30,377 nucleotides of DNA, taken from the IMG/VR virus record IMGVR_UViG_3300033816_000075, positions 1 through 30,377 of that record; one strand, 5' to 3'. Positions 1 to 5,075 of this stretch are shown piece after piece (within the stretch, counting starts at the first letter, position 1; each line of letters begins with the position of its first letter). The position numbers and the translations under genes are program-made. This DNA comes from a virus. Under the pieces are notes generated by a model. The model saw nothing but the letters and a program-made list of their open reading frames with translations. It was not told where the DNA came from and searched no databases.

Positions 1-125
1 TAAACAACAAGAACAATAAAAGATAGTGTCAGGAGATGGAGTAGATAACCAACACCTCCCCGATTGCGTAGTCGTAAGTAGCTGAATACAAAAGCCCTGA
101 CACTTTATTTTAAACAACAAGAACA
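1..125. repeat. Terminal direct repeat, left copy
   Basis: These 125 bases are identical to positions 30253-30377. This most simply means that the contig is circular and the assembler repeated the overlap, giving a closed length of 30,252 bp. A physical short terminal repeat or two real copies of the element are alternatives. The repeat begins and ends with the same 15-mer, TAAACAACAAGAACA (1-15 and 111-125), and encloses the structured element described at 22-107. Confidence 0.9.
22..107 (+). ncRNA. Candidate structured RNA, 9-bp closing stem
   Basis: This stretch has no convincing reading frame. AGTGTCAGG (25-33) pairs perfectly with CCTGACACT (96-104), closing a roughly 80-nt domain. Inside, GGAG (38-41) can pair with CTCC (56-59). 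GATT (62-65) can pair with AGTC (70-73) across a GCGT loop. Either GTA/TAC (78-80 with 87-89) or GCT/AGC (81-83 with 93-95) can form. The shape is a multi-branched domain. It lies between the stop of the last small paralogue (30271) and the gene at 126, flanked by the 15-mer leader repeat. It does not look like a tRNA (no T-loop) or a hammerhead (no CUGANGA/GAAA core). I know no family for it. Confidence 0.45.
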
Positions 126-341
126 ATGAAAGAAGTAACTAAATACCAATTAAAAATAATTGAAGCACTTAAATTAGGTGCTAGATTACAATCTAATGAG
201 GGTAAAGACTATAAAACGTGGCTTATTTATCCAAATGGAGATGAGTTAATAGTTAGAAGAGACTCCGCAGAAAAAGTATGTGAGATTTATGACAGGCAAT
301 TAATTTTTGGAGAACATCTTGGTATAAGATGGAGATATTAG
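126..341 (+). CDS. Small hypothetical early protein, 71 aa
   Basis: This is a short soluble protein of unknown function, with no signal peptide or membrane segment. The middle, around GKDYKTWLIYPNGDELIV (residues 27-44), reads as two or three beta strands, and the N-terminus as a helix. The ATG directly follows the 15-mer leader TAAACAACAAGAACA at 111-125, which also precedes several genes of the neighbouring paralogue array and supports this start. It is the first gene after the structured RNA candidate and belongs to the early small-gene cluster. Confidence 0.6.
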   Translation: MKEVTKYQLKIIEALKLGARLQSNEGKDYKTWLIYPNGDELIVRRDSAEKVCEIYDRQLIFGEHLGIRWRY

Positions 342-364
342 TAACAATTTAAAATTAAAATAAG

Positions 365-526
365 ATGAAAAAAGAAGCCCAAACATTTGAAGAAGCAGTA
401 AAACCATTAATGAAATGGCTGTGTGAGAACAAGCATCCACACACAACAGCAATTGTAACGGGAAATGTTGCAGAGTTAGTTGAAGGAGTAGAGGTTGTGA
501 AGACAGATGAATTTATTGTAGACTAA
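365..526 (+). CDS. Small conserved-looking phage protein, 53 aa
   Basis: ATG at 365 to TAA at 524-526 encodes 53 residues. The core, WLCENKHPHTTAIVTGNVAE (residues 18-37), resembles small proteins I recall from Bacteroidetes phages and plasmids with a HPHT-AIVT-AELVEG pattern; their function is unknown to me. It has an amphipathic helical N-terminus, then a His-Pro-His segment and a short strand. Its stop codon lies inside a variant of the 15-mer leader (524-538) that precedes the next gene, so the two genes are tightly linked. The length and intact frame argue for a real gene. Confidence 0.65.
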   Translation: MKKEAQTFEEAVKPLMKWLCENKHPHTTAIVTGNVAELVEGVEVVKTDEFIVD

Positions 527-538
527 ACAAAAAGAACA

Positions 539-832
539 ATGAAACAAACAGCAGTAGAGTGGTATTGTAATGAAATGGAAAGCCTTAGAGTTAATGCAGA
601 AATTAATAATATGGATGCTTATAAGTTTATAATAAGAAGAGCTGAAATCTTTGAACAAGCCAAAGAAATGGAGAAGGAGCAGATTGAAGAATTAGTTATC
701 GCCACTTACACTGACTTAAAAATGAAAGATTGTCAGTTGCCTTATGGTATACAGTATCATAATGAACTTCTTACAGCATTAGAAGAAGCAAAAAAATATT
801 ATAACGAAACATTTAAACAACAAGAACAATGA
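539..832 (+). CDS. MKQTAVEW-family small protein A, 97 aa
   Basis: This is the longest of six paralogues in the genome. They share an N-terminus MKQTAVEW, a central QAKEMEKEQI helix (here residues 40-49) and a C-terminus YYNETFKQQEQ. Between these blocks the sequence is unique to each copy. It is charged and helical, with no membrane segment. Function is unknown; the arrangement of fixed ends around a variable core suggests small regulatory or host-takeover proteins, which is only inference. The last codons form the 15-mer leader for the next gene, and stop and start overlap as ATGA at 829-832. Confidence 0.7.
   Translation: MKQTAVEWYCNEMESLRVNAEINNMDAYKFIIRRAEIFEQAKEMEKEQIEELVIATYTDLKMKDCQLPYGIQYHNELLTALEEAKKYYNETFKQQEQ
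814..828 (+). promoter_or_regulatory. 15-mer translation leader inside a coding tail
   Basis: TAAACAACAAGAACA lies exactly at -15 to -1 of the ATG at 829 while also encoding the C-terminal FKQQEQ of the upstream gene. The same 15-mer, or a one-base variant, abuts the ATG at 126 (111-125), 539 (524-538) and 1047 (1032-1046). Flavobacteria rarely use Shine-Dalgarno pairing and favour A-rich leaders, so this probably works as the initiation signal. At 1-15 and 30253-30267 the same 15-mer is followed by ATA instead of ATG. Confidence 0.7.
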
Positions 833-1050
833 AAACAGCAGTAGAATGGTTAGTAAATGAATTAAGAAATGGTAAAGAATTTAATGATGAATTAATTGAA
901 CAAGCCAAAGAAATGGAGAAAGAGCAGATTATTAATTCACGAGAAGATGGCTTCCTTTGGGGAATGAGAAACACTAATAATTTTTATGCTGATAAAGTTA
1001 TTGAATCAGAACAATACTATAACGAAACCTTTAAACAACAAGAACTATGA
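829..1050 (+). CDS. MKQTAVEW-family small protein B, 73 aa
   Basis: This is the second paralogue in the array. The N-terminus is MKTAVEWLVNEL, lacking the Gln found in the others. QAKEMEKEQI is at residues 25-34 and the C-terminus is EQYYNETFKQQEL. The middle, with GFLWGMRNTNNF, is unlike the other copies. It shares ATGA overlaps with the genes before (829-832) and after (1047-1050), so the array is translationally coupled. No enzymatic motif is visible and its function is unknown. Confidence 0.7.
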   Translation: MKTAVEWLVNELRNGKEFNDELIEQAKEMEKEQIINSREDGFLWGMRNTNNFYADKVIESEQYYNETFKQQEL

Positions 1051-1286
1051 AACAAACAGCAGTAGAGTGGTTGATAGATGAACATTTCGGGGGAATAGAA
1101 AATTGTACTCCCGATTTTAGGTTTTGTATACAACAAGCCAAAGAAATAGAGAAGCAAAGAATGATAGACTTTGCATTTAATTTTTACTATGATTTTTGTA
1201 ATAAAACAGATGTTCCGTTTAATTTAATTAGTGAAAATAGAGGAAATGCAGAACAATACTACAACGAAACCTTTATAGTGCCTTAA
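1047..1286 (+). CDS. MKQTAVEW-family small protein C, 79 aa
   Basis: The third paralogue has MKQTAVEWLIDE at the start, QQAKEIEKQRMID in the centre and EQYYNETF near the end. It departs from the usual FKQQEQ tail and ends in FIVP. The cause is visible: its last codons and stop lie inside the first hairpin of the repeat element at 1276-1372, so that element has replaced the usual 15-mer junction. The core contains several aromatic residues (FAFNFYYDF). Function unknown. Confidence 0.68.
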   Translation: MKQTAVEWLIDEHFGGIENCTPDFRFCIQQAKEIEKQRMIDFAFNFYYDFCNKTDVPFNLISENRGNAEQYYNETFIVP

Positions 1287-1372
1287 GATGCACTATTTAA
1301 TTCAAGTACATAAGAAAAGCCAATGGATGTATAATAAAGTGCTATTTACTGCACGAATAAATAAATAATAAG
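1276..1372 (+). promoter_or_regulatory. Double-hairpin element, copy 1
   Basis: This noncoding leader lies between two array genes and carries two small hairpins. TAGTGC (1276-1281) pairs with GCACTA (1290-1295) over an 8-nt loop, and GTGC (1339-1342) pairs with GCAC (1351-1354) over another 8-nt loop. The four arms are mutually complementary, so alternative pairings exist. A second, diverged copy with the same layout lies at 29737-29834. Both copies end directly before an ATG of the same gene family. It could be an RNA switch or a four-half-site operator; nothing here decides which. Confidence 0.6.
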
Positions 1373-1612
1373 ATGAAACAGACAGCAGTAGAGTGGTTAT
1401 TAACACAAATTGAAAATAAGAATGGTAAAGAATTTAGTTCTTACTATACAGAATTTATTGAACAAGCCAAAGCAATGGAGAAGGAGCAGATAATGAAGGC
1501 TTTTTATAAAGGTAGGCAAGAAGAACAATATAAAAACTTATTTAATAACCACGTTAGAAAATCAGAAGAACAATACTACAAAGAAACCTATGAAAGCAAA
1601 ACTAACCTTTGA
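1373..1612 (+). CDS. MKQTAVEW-family small protein D, 79 aa
   Basis: The fourth paralogue starts MKQTAVEWLLTQIE and carries IEQAKAMEKEQIM at about residues 28-40. It ends EEQYYKETYESKTNL, so only the YY-ETY part of the family tail is kept. Its 3' end overlaps the next gene (start 1590) by 23 bases, and that overlap explains the diverged tail. It follows the double-hairpin element rather than the 15-mer leader, so it may be controlled separately from copies A-C. Function unknown. Confidence 0.68.
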   Translation: MKQTAVEWLLTQIENKNGKEFSSYYTEFIEQAKAMEKEQIMKAFYKGRQEEQYKNLFNNHVRKSEEQYYKETYESKTNL

Positions 1613-1811
1613 CCTACCCGAAGACGAACACGAATTTTACTGCGCAACAAAAGGCAAAGATATGTTTGTAGTTCTTTGGGAACTTCAACAAGAAATGCGT
1701 AAGTTATACAAGTACGAAGAACTAAACGAAGACGAATGGAAGATAGTAGAAAGGCTACAAGATTTTCTAAACAATAGCCTAAACGAAAACGAAATAAACT
1801 TAAATAAATAA
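1590..1811 (+). CDS. Small acidic phage protein, 73 aa
   Basis: This small, acidic, mostly helical protein starts MKAKLTFDLPEDEHEF and contains VLWELQQEMRKLYKYEEL (about residues 28-45). I recall similar short proteins with a beta strand, a DLPED turn and two helices in many Bacteroidetes phages, always without assigned function. It overlaps the preceding paralogue D by 23 bases, and the next gene starts 3 bases after its stop. From here on the DNA becomes richer in CpG-containing codons than the array before it. Confidence 0.65.
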   Translation: MKAKLTFDLPEDEHEFYCATKGKDMFVVLWELQQEMRKLYKYEELNEDEWKIVERLQDFLNNSLNENEINLNK

Positions 1812-1814
1812 AAA

Positions 1815-2051
1815 ATGGAAACAAAAGTAAACACGGGAGCAATTTTTAAGAATGACAAAAAACAAGGTAACCAACCCGACTACCGAGGAAAAGTAAACGT
1901 AAACGGAAAAGAAATGGAAATAGCGTTATGGCTAAAGGAATCTTCGAAAGGAATGAAATACTTTTCGTGTTCATTCAGCGAGCCTCGAACCAACGAAGCG
2001 CCTAAACAAGTTAACACGCAAATAATTGAAAACGACGATTTACCCTTTTAA
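1815..2051 (+). CDS. Small protein with SSB-like acidic tail, 78 aa
   Basis: Residues 7-55 (TGAIFKNDKK, then a YRGKVNVNGKEMEIALWLK stretch and MKYFSCSF) read as a compact beta fold, similar to DUF736-type small proteins. The last residues, ENDDLPF, match the acidic DDxPF tip that single-stranded-DNA-binding proteins use to recruit replication partners. The body is shorter than a full OB-fold SSB (usually over 100 aa), so I call it SSB-like in its tail only. It sits in the early cluster just before an HTH protein and a sigma-like factor. A role in ssDNA metabolism is plausible but inferred. Confidence 0.6.
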   Translation: METKVNTGAIFKNDKKQGNQPDYRGKVNVNGKEMEIALWLKESSKGMKYFSCSFSEPRTNEAPKQVNTQIIENDDLPF

Positions 2052-2053
2052 TT

Positions 2054-2263
2054 ATGTTTATAGACGATAATAGCTTACGTAAGGAGTTGAAAAATATACT
2101 CCTTACCAAAACACGAAACCAAGTTGTAAAGGAAATTAAATCCAAAGGGTTAAAAATGCATCAATATACAATAGACCGTTTTTTGTCGGGCACATTGGTA
2201 AGCATTAAAACCCTTCGAACATTGGACGAATACGTTTACCGACAACAAAAAGGATTCAAATAA
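2054..2263 (+). CDS. Cro-like helix-turn-helix protein, 69 aa
   Basis: TRNQVVKEIKSKG (residues 20-32), then HQYTIDRFLSG (36-46) and SIKTLRTLDEYV (50-61), follow the pattern of a small XRE/Cro helix-turn-helix: a Gln in helix 2, a recognition helix ending R-FL-G, and a following TL--L-EYV helix. The size suits a DNA-binding domain with nothing else attached. It lies directly upstream of the promoter for the sigma-like gene, which makes it a candidate regulator of the early-to-late switch. That role is inferred from position only. Confidence 0.55.
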   Translation: MFIDDNSLRKELKNILLTKTRNQVVKEIKSKGLKMHQYTIDRFLSGTLVSIKTLRTLDEYVYRQQKGFK

Positions 2264-2284
2264 GTGTAATTAAAATATAAACAT

Positions 2285-2292
2285 TATATTTG
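2285..2292 (+). promoter_or_regulatory. Putative -7 box for the sigma-like gene
   Basis: TATATTTG matches the Bacteroidetes -7 consensus TAnnTTTG and lies 18 bases before the ATG at 2310. No TTG is present at the usual distance upstream; only GTG at 2264-2266 with 18-bp spacing. This is therefore a half-convincing promoter. Confidence 0.45.
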
Positions 2293-2309
2293 ATGACAAA
2301 TTAAACAAA

Positions 2310-2843
2310 ATGGAATGGGTAAGCGTAGTCGCAAAAGACCATAAAGAATGGGTTAAACTTGTAAAAACTTTTGGCGAAGATTTTTACGCGGAAGACATTG
2401 TACAAGAAGCCTACCTACGTTTGTATCGTTATTGCAAACCTGAAAACGTTATTCAAAATGGGCAAGTTAATAAAGGTTTTATGTATTTTGTGCTACGCAA
2501 TCTTTACTTATTACACGTTAAGAGCGAAAAAAAGGGAGAAATGGTAAACTTAGATAACTTACCCCTACTAAAAGACGAACCAACCAACTTACCAAAGGAA
2601 GAAGCCTACTCAAGAATGTTAGCTAAGATTTACGAAGAAGTTGATTCTTGGCATTGGTACGATAAACAACTATTTACAATTTACAAAGACACGGACTTAA
2701 GTATTAGAGACATAGCCAAAGAAACTACGATTAGTTCGAGTTCGATTTTCAACACGTTAAAGAACTGCAAAAGTAAGGTAAGGAATAAGTTTAAGGAGGA
2801 TTACGAGGACTACAAAAACACGGATTACGAATTAATTAAATAA
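2310..2843 (+). CDS. Sigma-70-like factor, possible late-gene activator
   Basis: The 177-aa protein has the two-domain layout of an ECF-type sigma factor. Region 2 is seen around YAEDIVQEAYLRLYRY (residues 26-41), with the typical acidic DIVQE-FLRLY pattern. Region 4 spans about residues 113-165, with LSIRDIAKETTISSSSIFNT as a helix-turn-helix followed by a basic KSKVRNKFK helix. The length fits small phage sigma-like proteins seen in flavobacterial phages. It is preceded by a possible host-type promoter and followed by the late operon, where I find no host-type -7 boxes upstream of the structural genes. A role in switching host polymerase to late genes is inferred. Confidence 0.7.
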   Translation: MEWVSVVAKDHKEWVKLVKTFGEDFYAEDIVQEAYLRLYRYCKPENVIQNGQVNKGFMYFVLRNLYLLHVKSEKKGEMVNLDNLPLLKDEPTNLPKEEAYSRMLAKIYEEVDSWHWYDKQLFTIYKDTDLSIRDIAKETTISSSSIFNTLKNCKSKVRNKFKEDYEDYKNTDYELIK

Positions 2844-2850
2844 AACAACT

Positions 2851-3246
2851 ATGGCACGACCAAGAAAAAAACAAGCCGAAGGGCTAGGAGACACGGTAGA
2901 AAACATTTTAGAAGTTACAGGAATAGCAAAGGTAGCTAAGTGGGTACTAGGCGAGGACTGCGGTTGCGAAGAACGTAAACAAAAATTAAACGAACTTTGG
3001 AGGTACACTAAACCCGAATGCCTAACGGAAGACGAATACAAATACCTAGACGATTTTTATACTAACCTAAAAAGCAGCGTAAGTCCTAACCAACAAAGGG
3101 AACTATTGAAGATTTACAACCGAGTATTTAAACAAAGAATGCAGCCTACTTCCTGCGGTAGTTGCGTTAGGGAAATCGTAAACAAGTTAAACAAGCTATA
3201 CGCAATTTACAAAGAAGAAAATGCCAATACCGAAGCCGAATCCTAA
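2851..3246 (+). CDS. Conserved-looking phage protein with two Cys pairs, 131 aa
   Basis: It starts with a basic tail (MARPRKKQ) and contains a CGC motif in GEDCGCEERKQKLNELW (Cys37, Cys39) and a second CGSC motif (Cys102, Cys105) in the C-terminal helix region. The two pairs could bind a metal or form disulfides. I recall proteins with the DCGC-ERK-KLN pattern just upstream of terminase genes in other flavobacterial phages, with no known function. It follows the sigma-like gene by 7 bases and overlaps the next small gene. Confidence 0.65.
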   Translation: MARPRKKQAEGLGDTVENILEVTGIAKVAKWVLGEDCGCEERKQKLNELWRYTKPECLTEDEYKYLDDFYTNLKSSVSPNQQRELLKIYNRVFKQRMQPTSCGSCVREIVNKLNKLYAIYKEENANTEAES

Positions 3247-3400
3247 CGAAGAAAAAAAAGAATTCGTTATGCGTTGTATGGGGGACGATACAATGGTAAA
3301 AGAATTTCCCGACACCGACCAACGTTTAGCGGTTTGTTCGTCTACTTATGAAGAAAACTTATCAAATGAAAATAGAAAAAGTAAAACTATCGGAAATTAA
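3221..3400 (+). CDS. Small Cys-containing phage protein, 59 aa
   Basis: This frame starts at ATG 3221 inside the previous gene and stops at TAA 3398-3400. It begins MPIPKPNPNEEKKEFVMRCM and continues with FPDTDQRLAVCSSTYEEN. The pattern of F--RCM, then an acidic QRLAVC-S-Y block (Cys19 and Cys39), resembles a short module I recall from tailed phages, sometimes fused to head proteins. It overlaps the upstream gene by 26 bases and the ParB-like gene by 53. The motif, not the length, is what supports it as real. Confidence 0.6.
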   Translation: MPIPKPNPNEEKKEFVMRCMGDDTMVKEFPDTDQRLAVCSSTYEENLSNENRKSKTIGN

Positions 3401-3959
3401 ACCGAACCCAAAAAACCCACGACTAATTAAAGACGAAAAATTTAAGAAATTAGTCAAATCAATTAAGGACTTTCCACAAATGTTAGAACTACGTCCAATA
3501 GTAGTGGATGAGAATAACATTATTTTGGGCGGAAATATGCGTTTTAAGGCACTTAAAGAAGCAGGACATACCGAAGTATCAATAGTTAGAGCAAACGACC
3601 TTACAAGCGAACAAAAGGACGAATTTATAGTAAAGGATAACGTTGGTTTTGGGGAATGGGATTGGGATATGTTAGCTAACGAATGGGACACTGAAAAGTT
3701 AGATGAGTGGGGTTTAGATTTACCTGTTGATTTAGAAAGTATAAAAGCGACAAAAGATATTTCAGATATTGGAGAAATTCAATTCAGCGAAGAATTACTT
3801 TTAGAACATAATTACATTGTTTTATATTTTGATAATGCTATGGATTGGGAAGTTGCTCAAGAAGTGTATGGATTAAAACAAGTAAAAAGTAAAACAAGCG
3901 CGGAAGGAACTCAAAAAATTGGTATTGGTAGAGTAATAAACGGAAAAAATTTTATATGA
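3348..3959 (+). CDS. ParB/Srx-fold protein
   Basis: Residues 11-100 form a ParB N-terminal (ParB/sulfiredoxin) domain: KLSEIKPNPKNPR, then LRPIVVDENNIILGGNMRFKA with the GGxxR motif at 61-65, then a helical VKDNVGFGEWDWDML stretch. Phage versions of this domain often sit next to DNA-modification genes. After residue 130 a separate region of unknown fold follows (YIVLYFDNAMDWEVAQEVYG). Codon and CpG use change visibly around 3,650-3,740, so the 3' part looks like a later addition. A second start, ATG 3366 (MKIEKVKL), is possible. It shares a 4-base overlap with the glycosyltransferase-like gene. Confidence 0.75.
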   Translation: MKKTYQMKIEKVKLSEIKPNPKNPRLIKDEKFKKLVKSIKDFPQMLELRPIVVDENNIILGGNMRFKALKEAGHTEVSIVRANDLTSEQKDEFIVKDNVGFGEWDWDMLANEWDTEKLDEWGLDLPVDLESIKATKDISDIGEIQFSEELLLEHNYIVLYFDNAMDWEVAQEVYGLKQVKSKTSAEGTQKIGIGRVINGKNFI

Positions 3960-4714
3960 ATGTTATAATACCAAGTTACAAAAGAAGCCACGATTTAAAA
4001 GGAAAAGATTATTTCTTTATGGCTAAATATTGCGTTCCTGAAAGTCAAGAAAAAGAATATATTGAAGCAGTTGGAAAAGATAGAGTTATTACTTTGCCTG
4101 ATAGCGAAGACGGAGATATAGTAAAAAAACGGAATTGGATTTTAAATAACGTAGAATTTCCTTTAATAATGATTGATGATGATGTTTCAAGTATTAATTA
4201 TTATGAAAATAGAAAAGGAGAAAATAACGGAGAGCATAAAAATAAAGAATTAGACAAACACGAATTAATTAATTTTTTTAAACATAATTTTAAGTTATGC
4301 GAAGATTTTAATTGTAAAATGTGGGGATTATCTCAAAACGAAGATAATAGAATATATAAAGAATTTTTACCTTTTAATTTAACAAATGTTGTTTTGGGTC
4401 CTTTCCAAGCTCATTTAAAACACGAATTAAAATTTGATAGTAGGGTAGGAACAAAAGACGATTACGATATGGCTTTACAACAATTACATAAATATAAAAA
4501 AGTGTTGAGGTTAAACAAGTTTCATTATTTATGTGAACACGGAGATAATAAAGGTGGCATTGTAAGTTATAGAAGTAAAGAAAAAGAAATAGAATATTGT
4601 AAACAGATAATGTTAAAGTGGGGTAAAAAAATAATTCAGTATAGAATACCACCAAGAAAAATGACTGATTTATTAAATGCAAAAAAAGTAAATGTTCCAA
4701 TTAAAGGAGTTTAA
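3956..4714 (+). CDS. TET-associated-type glycosyltransferase (TAGT-like)
   Basis: The 252-aa protein opens with NVIIPSYKRSHDL, then CVPESQEKEYIEAV, DGDIVKKRNWILNN and LIMIDDDVSS with the DDD metal-binding motif at residues 74-76. This is a GT-A-fold nucleotide-sugar transferase layout. The IPSYKR, VPESQ-EY, KRNWILN, DDD order matches what I know of the TET/JBP-associated glycosyltransferase family, found in phage DNA base-hypermodification operons. No TET/JBP or methylase is visible in this window. It is coupled to the ParB gene and lies just before terminase. DNA is thus a plausible acceptor, though a protein target is possible. The gene is AT-rich and CpG-poor compared with its neighbours, suggesting recent gain. 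Confidence 0.6.
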   Translation: MNVIIPSYKRSHDLKGKDYFFMAKYCVPESQEKEYIEAVGKDRVITLPDSEDGDIVKKRNWILNNVEFPLIMIDDDVSSINYYENRKGENNGEHKNKELDKHELINFFKHNFKLCEDFNCKMWGLSQNEDNRIYKEFLPFNLTNVVLGPFQAHLKHELKFDSRVGTKDDYDMALQQLHKYKKVLRLNKFHYLCEHGDNKGGIVSYRSKEKEIEYCKQIMLKWGKKIIQYRIPPRKMTDLLNAKKVNVPIKGV

Positions 4715-4715
4715 A

Positions 4716-4739
4716 TAAACAACGAATAAACAACGAACA
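4716..4739 (+). promoter_or_regulatory. Tandem leader repeat before terminase
   Basis: TAAACAACGAA occurs twice head-to-tail (4716-4726, 4727-4737), followed by CA and the ATG at 4740. It resembles the 15-mer leader of the early array (TAAACAACAAGAACA) and probably serves as an A-rich initiation signal. Confidence 0.5.
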
Positions 4740-5075
4740 ATGGCAGGTAAAGGACAAATAGAACCACGTTGGGAAAAAGGCGAAAGCGGAAACCCTGCGG
4801 GAAGACCAAAAGGAAGTAAGAACCGAAGCACAATAGCGCGCCGTTGGTTAGAAGTTAATCAATCATTAAAGAATCCAATTACAGGCGAGAACGAAACAAT
4901 GAGCCAAGAAGACCTAATGACCTTAGCGCTAATTAAAAAAGCGCGTGAGGGTGATGTAAACGCGTATAAAGCATTAATGGATAGTGGTTATGGCGCTCCC
5001 GTTCAGCAAATAGAACAAACGTTAATGGAACAACCTTTATTCCCCGATGTTCAAGAGGACAACAGCAACGAATAA
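4740..5075 (+). CDS. terS: Terminase small subunit-like, DUF5681 N-terminus
   Basis: Residues 12-28 carry EKGESGNPAGRPKGSKN, the DUF5681 signature common at the N-terminus of small proteins encoded directly upstream of phage large terminases. The rest is helical and acidic, with MTLALIKKAREGDVNAYKAL (about 60-79), typical of such proteins. At 111 aa it is within the size range of small terminase subunits, which recognise phage DNA and load the motor. Its 3' end overlaps the large terminase gene by 29 bases. The role rests mainly on position and the signature. Confidence 0.75.
   Translation: MAGKGQIEPRWEKGESGNPAGRPKGSKNRSTIARRWLEVNQSLKNPITGENETMSQEDLMTLALIKKAREGDVNAYKALMDSGYGAPVQQIEQTLMEQPLFPDVQEDNSNE

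Noticed and set aside
22-107. tRNA or hammerhead ribozyme
   Set aside because: The closing stem is 9 bp, no T-loop or anticodon arm can be placed, and the hammerhead core sequences are missing.
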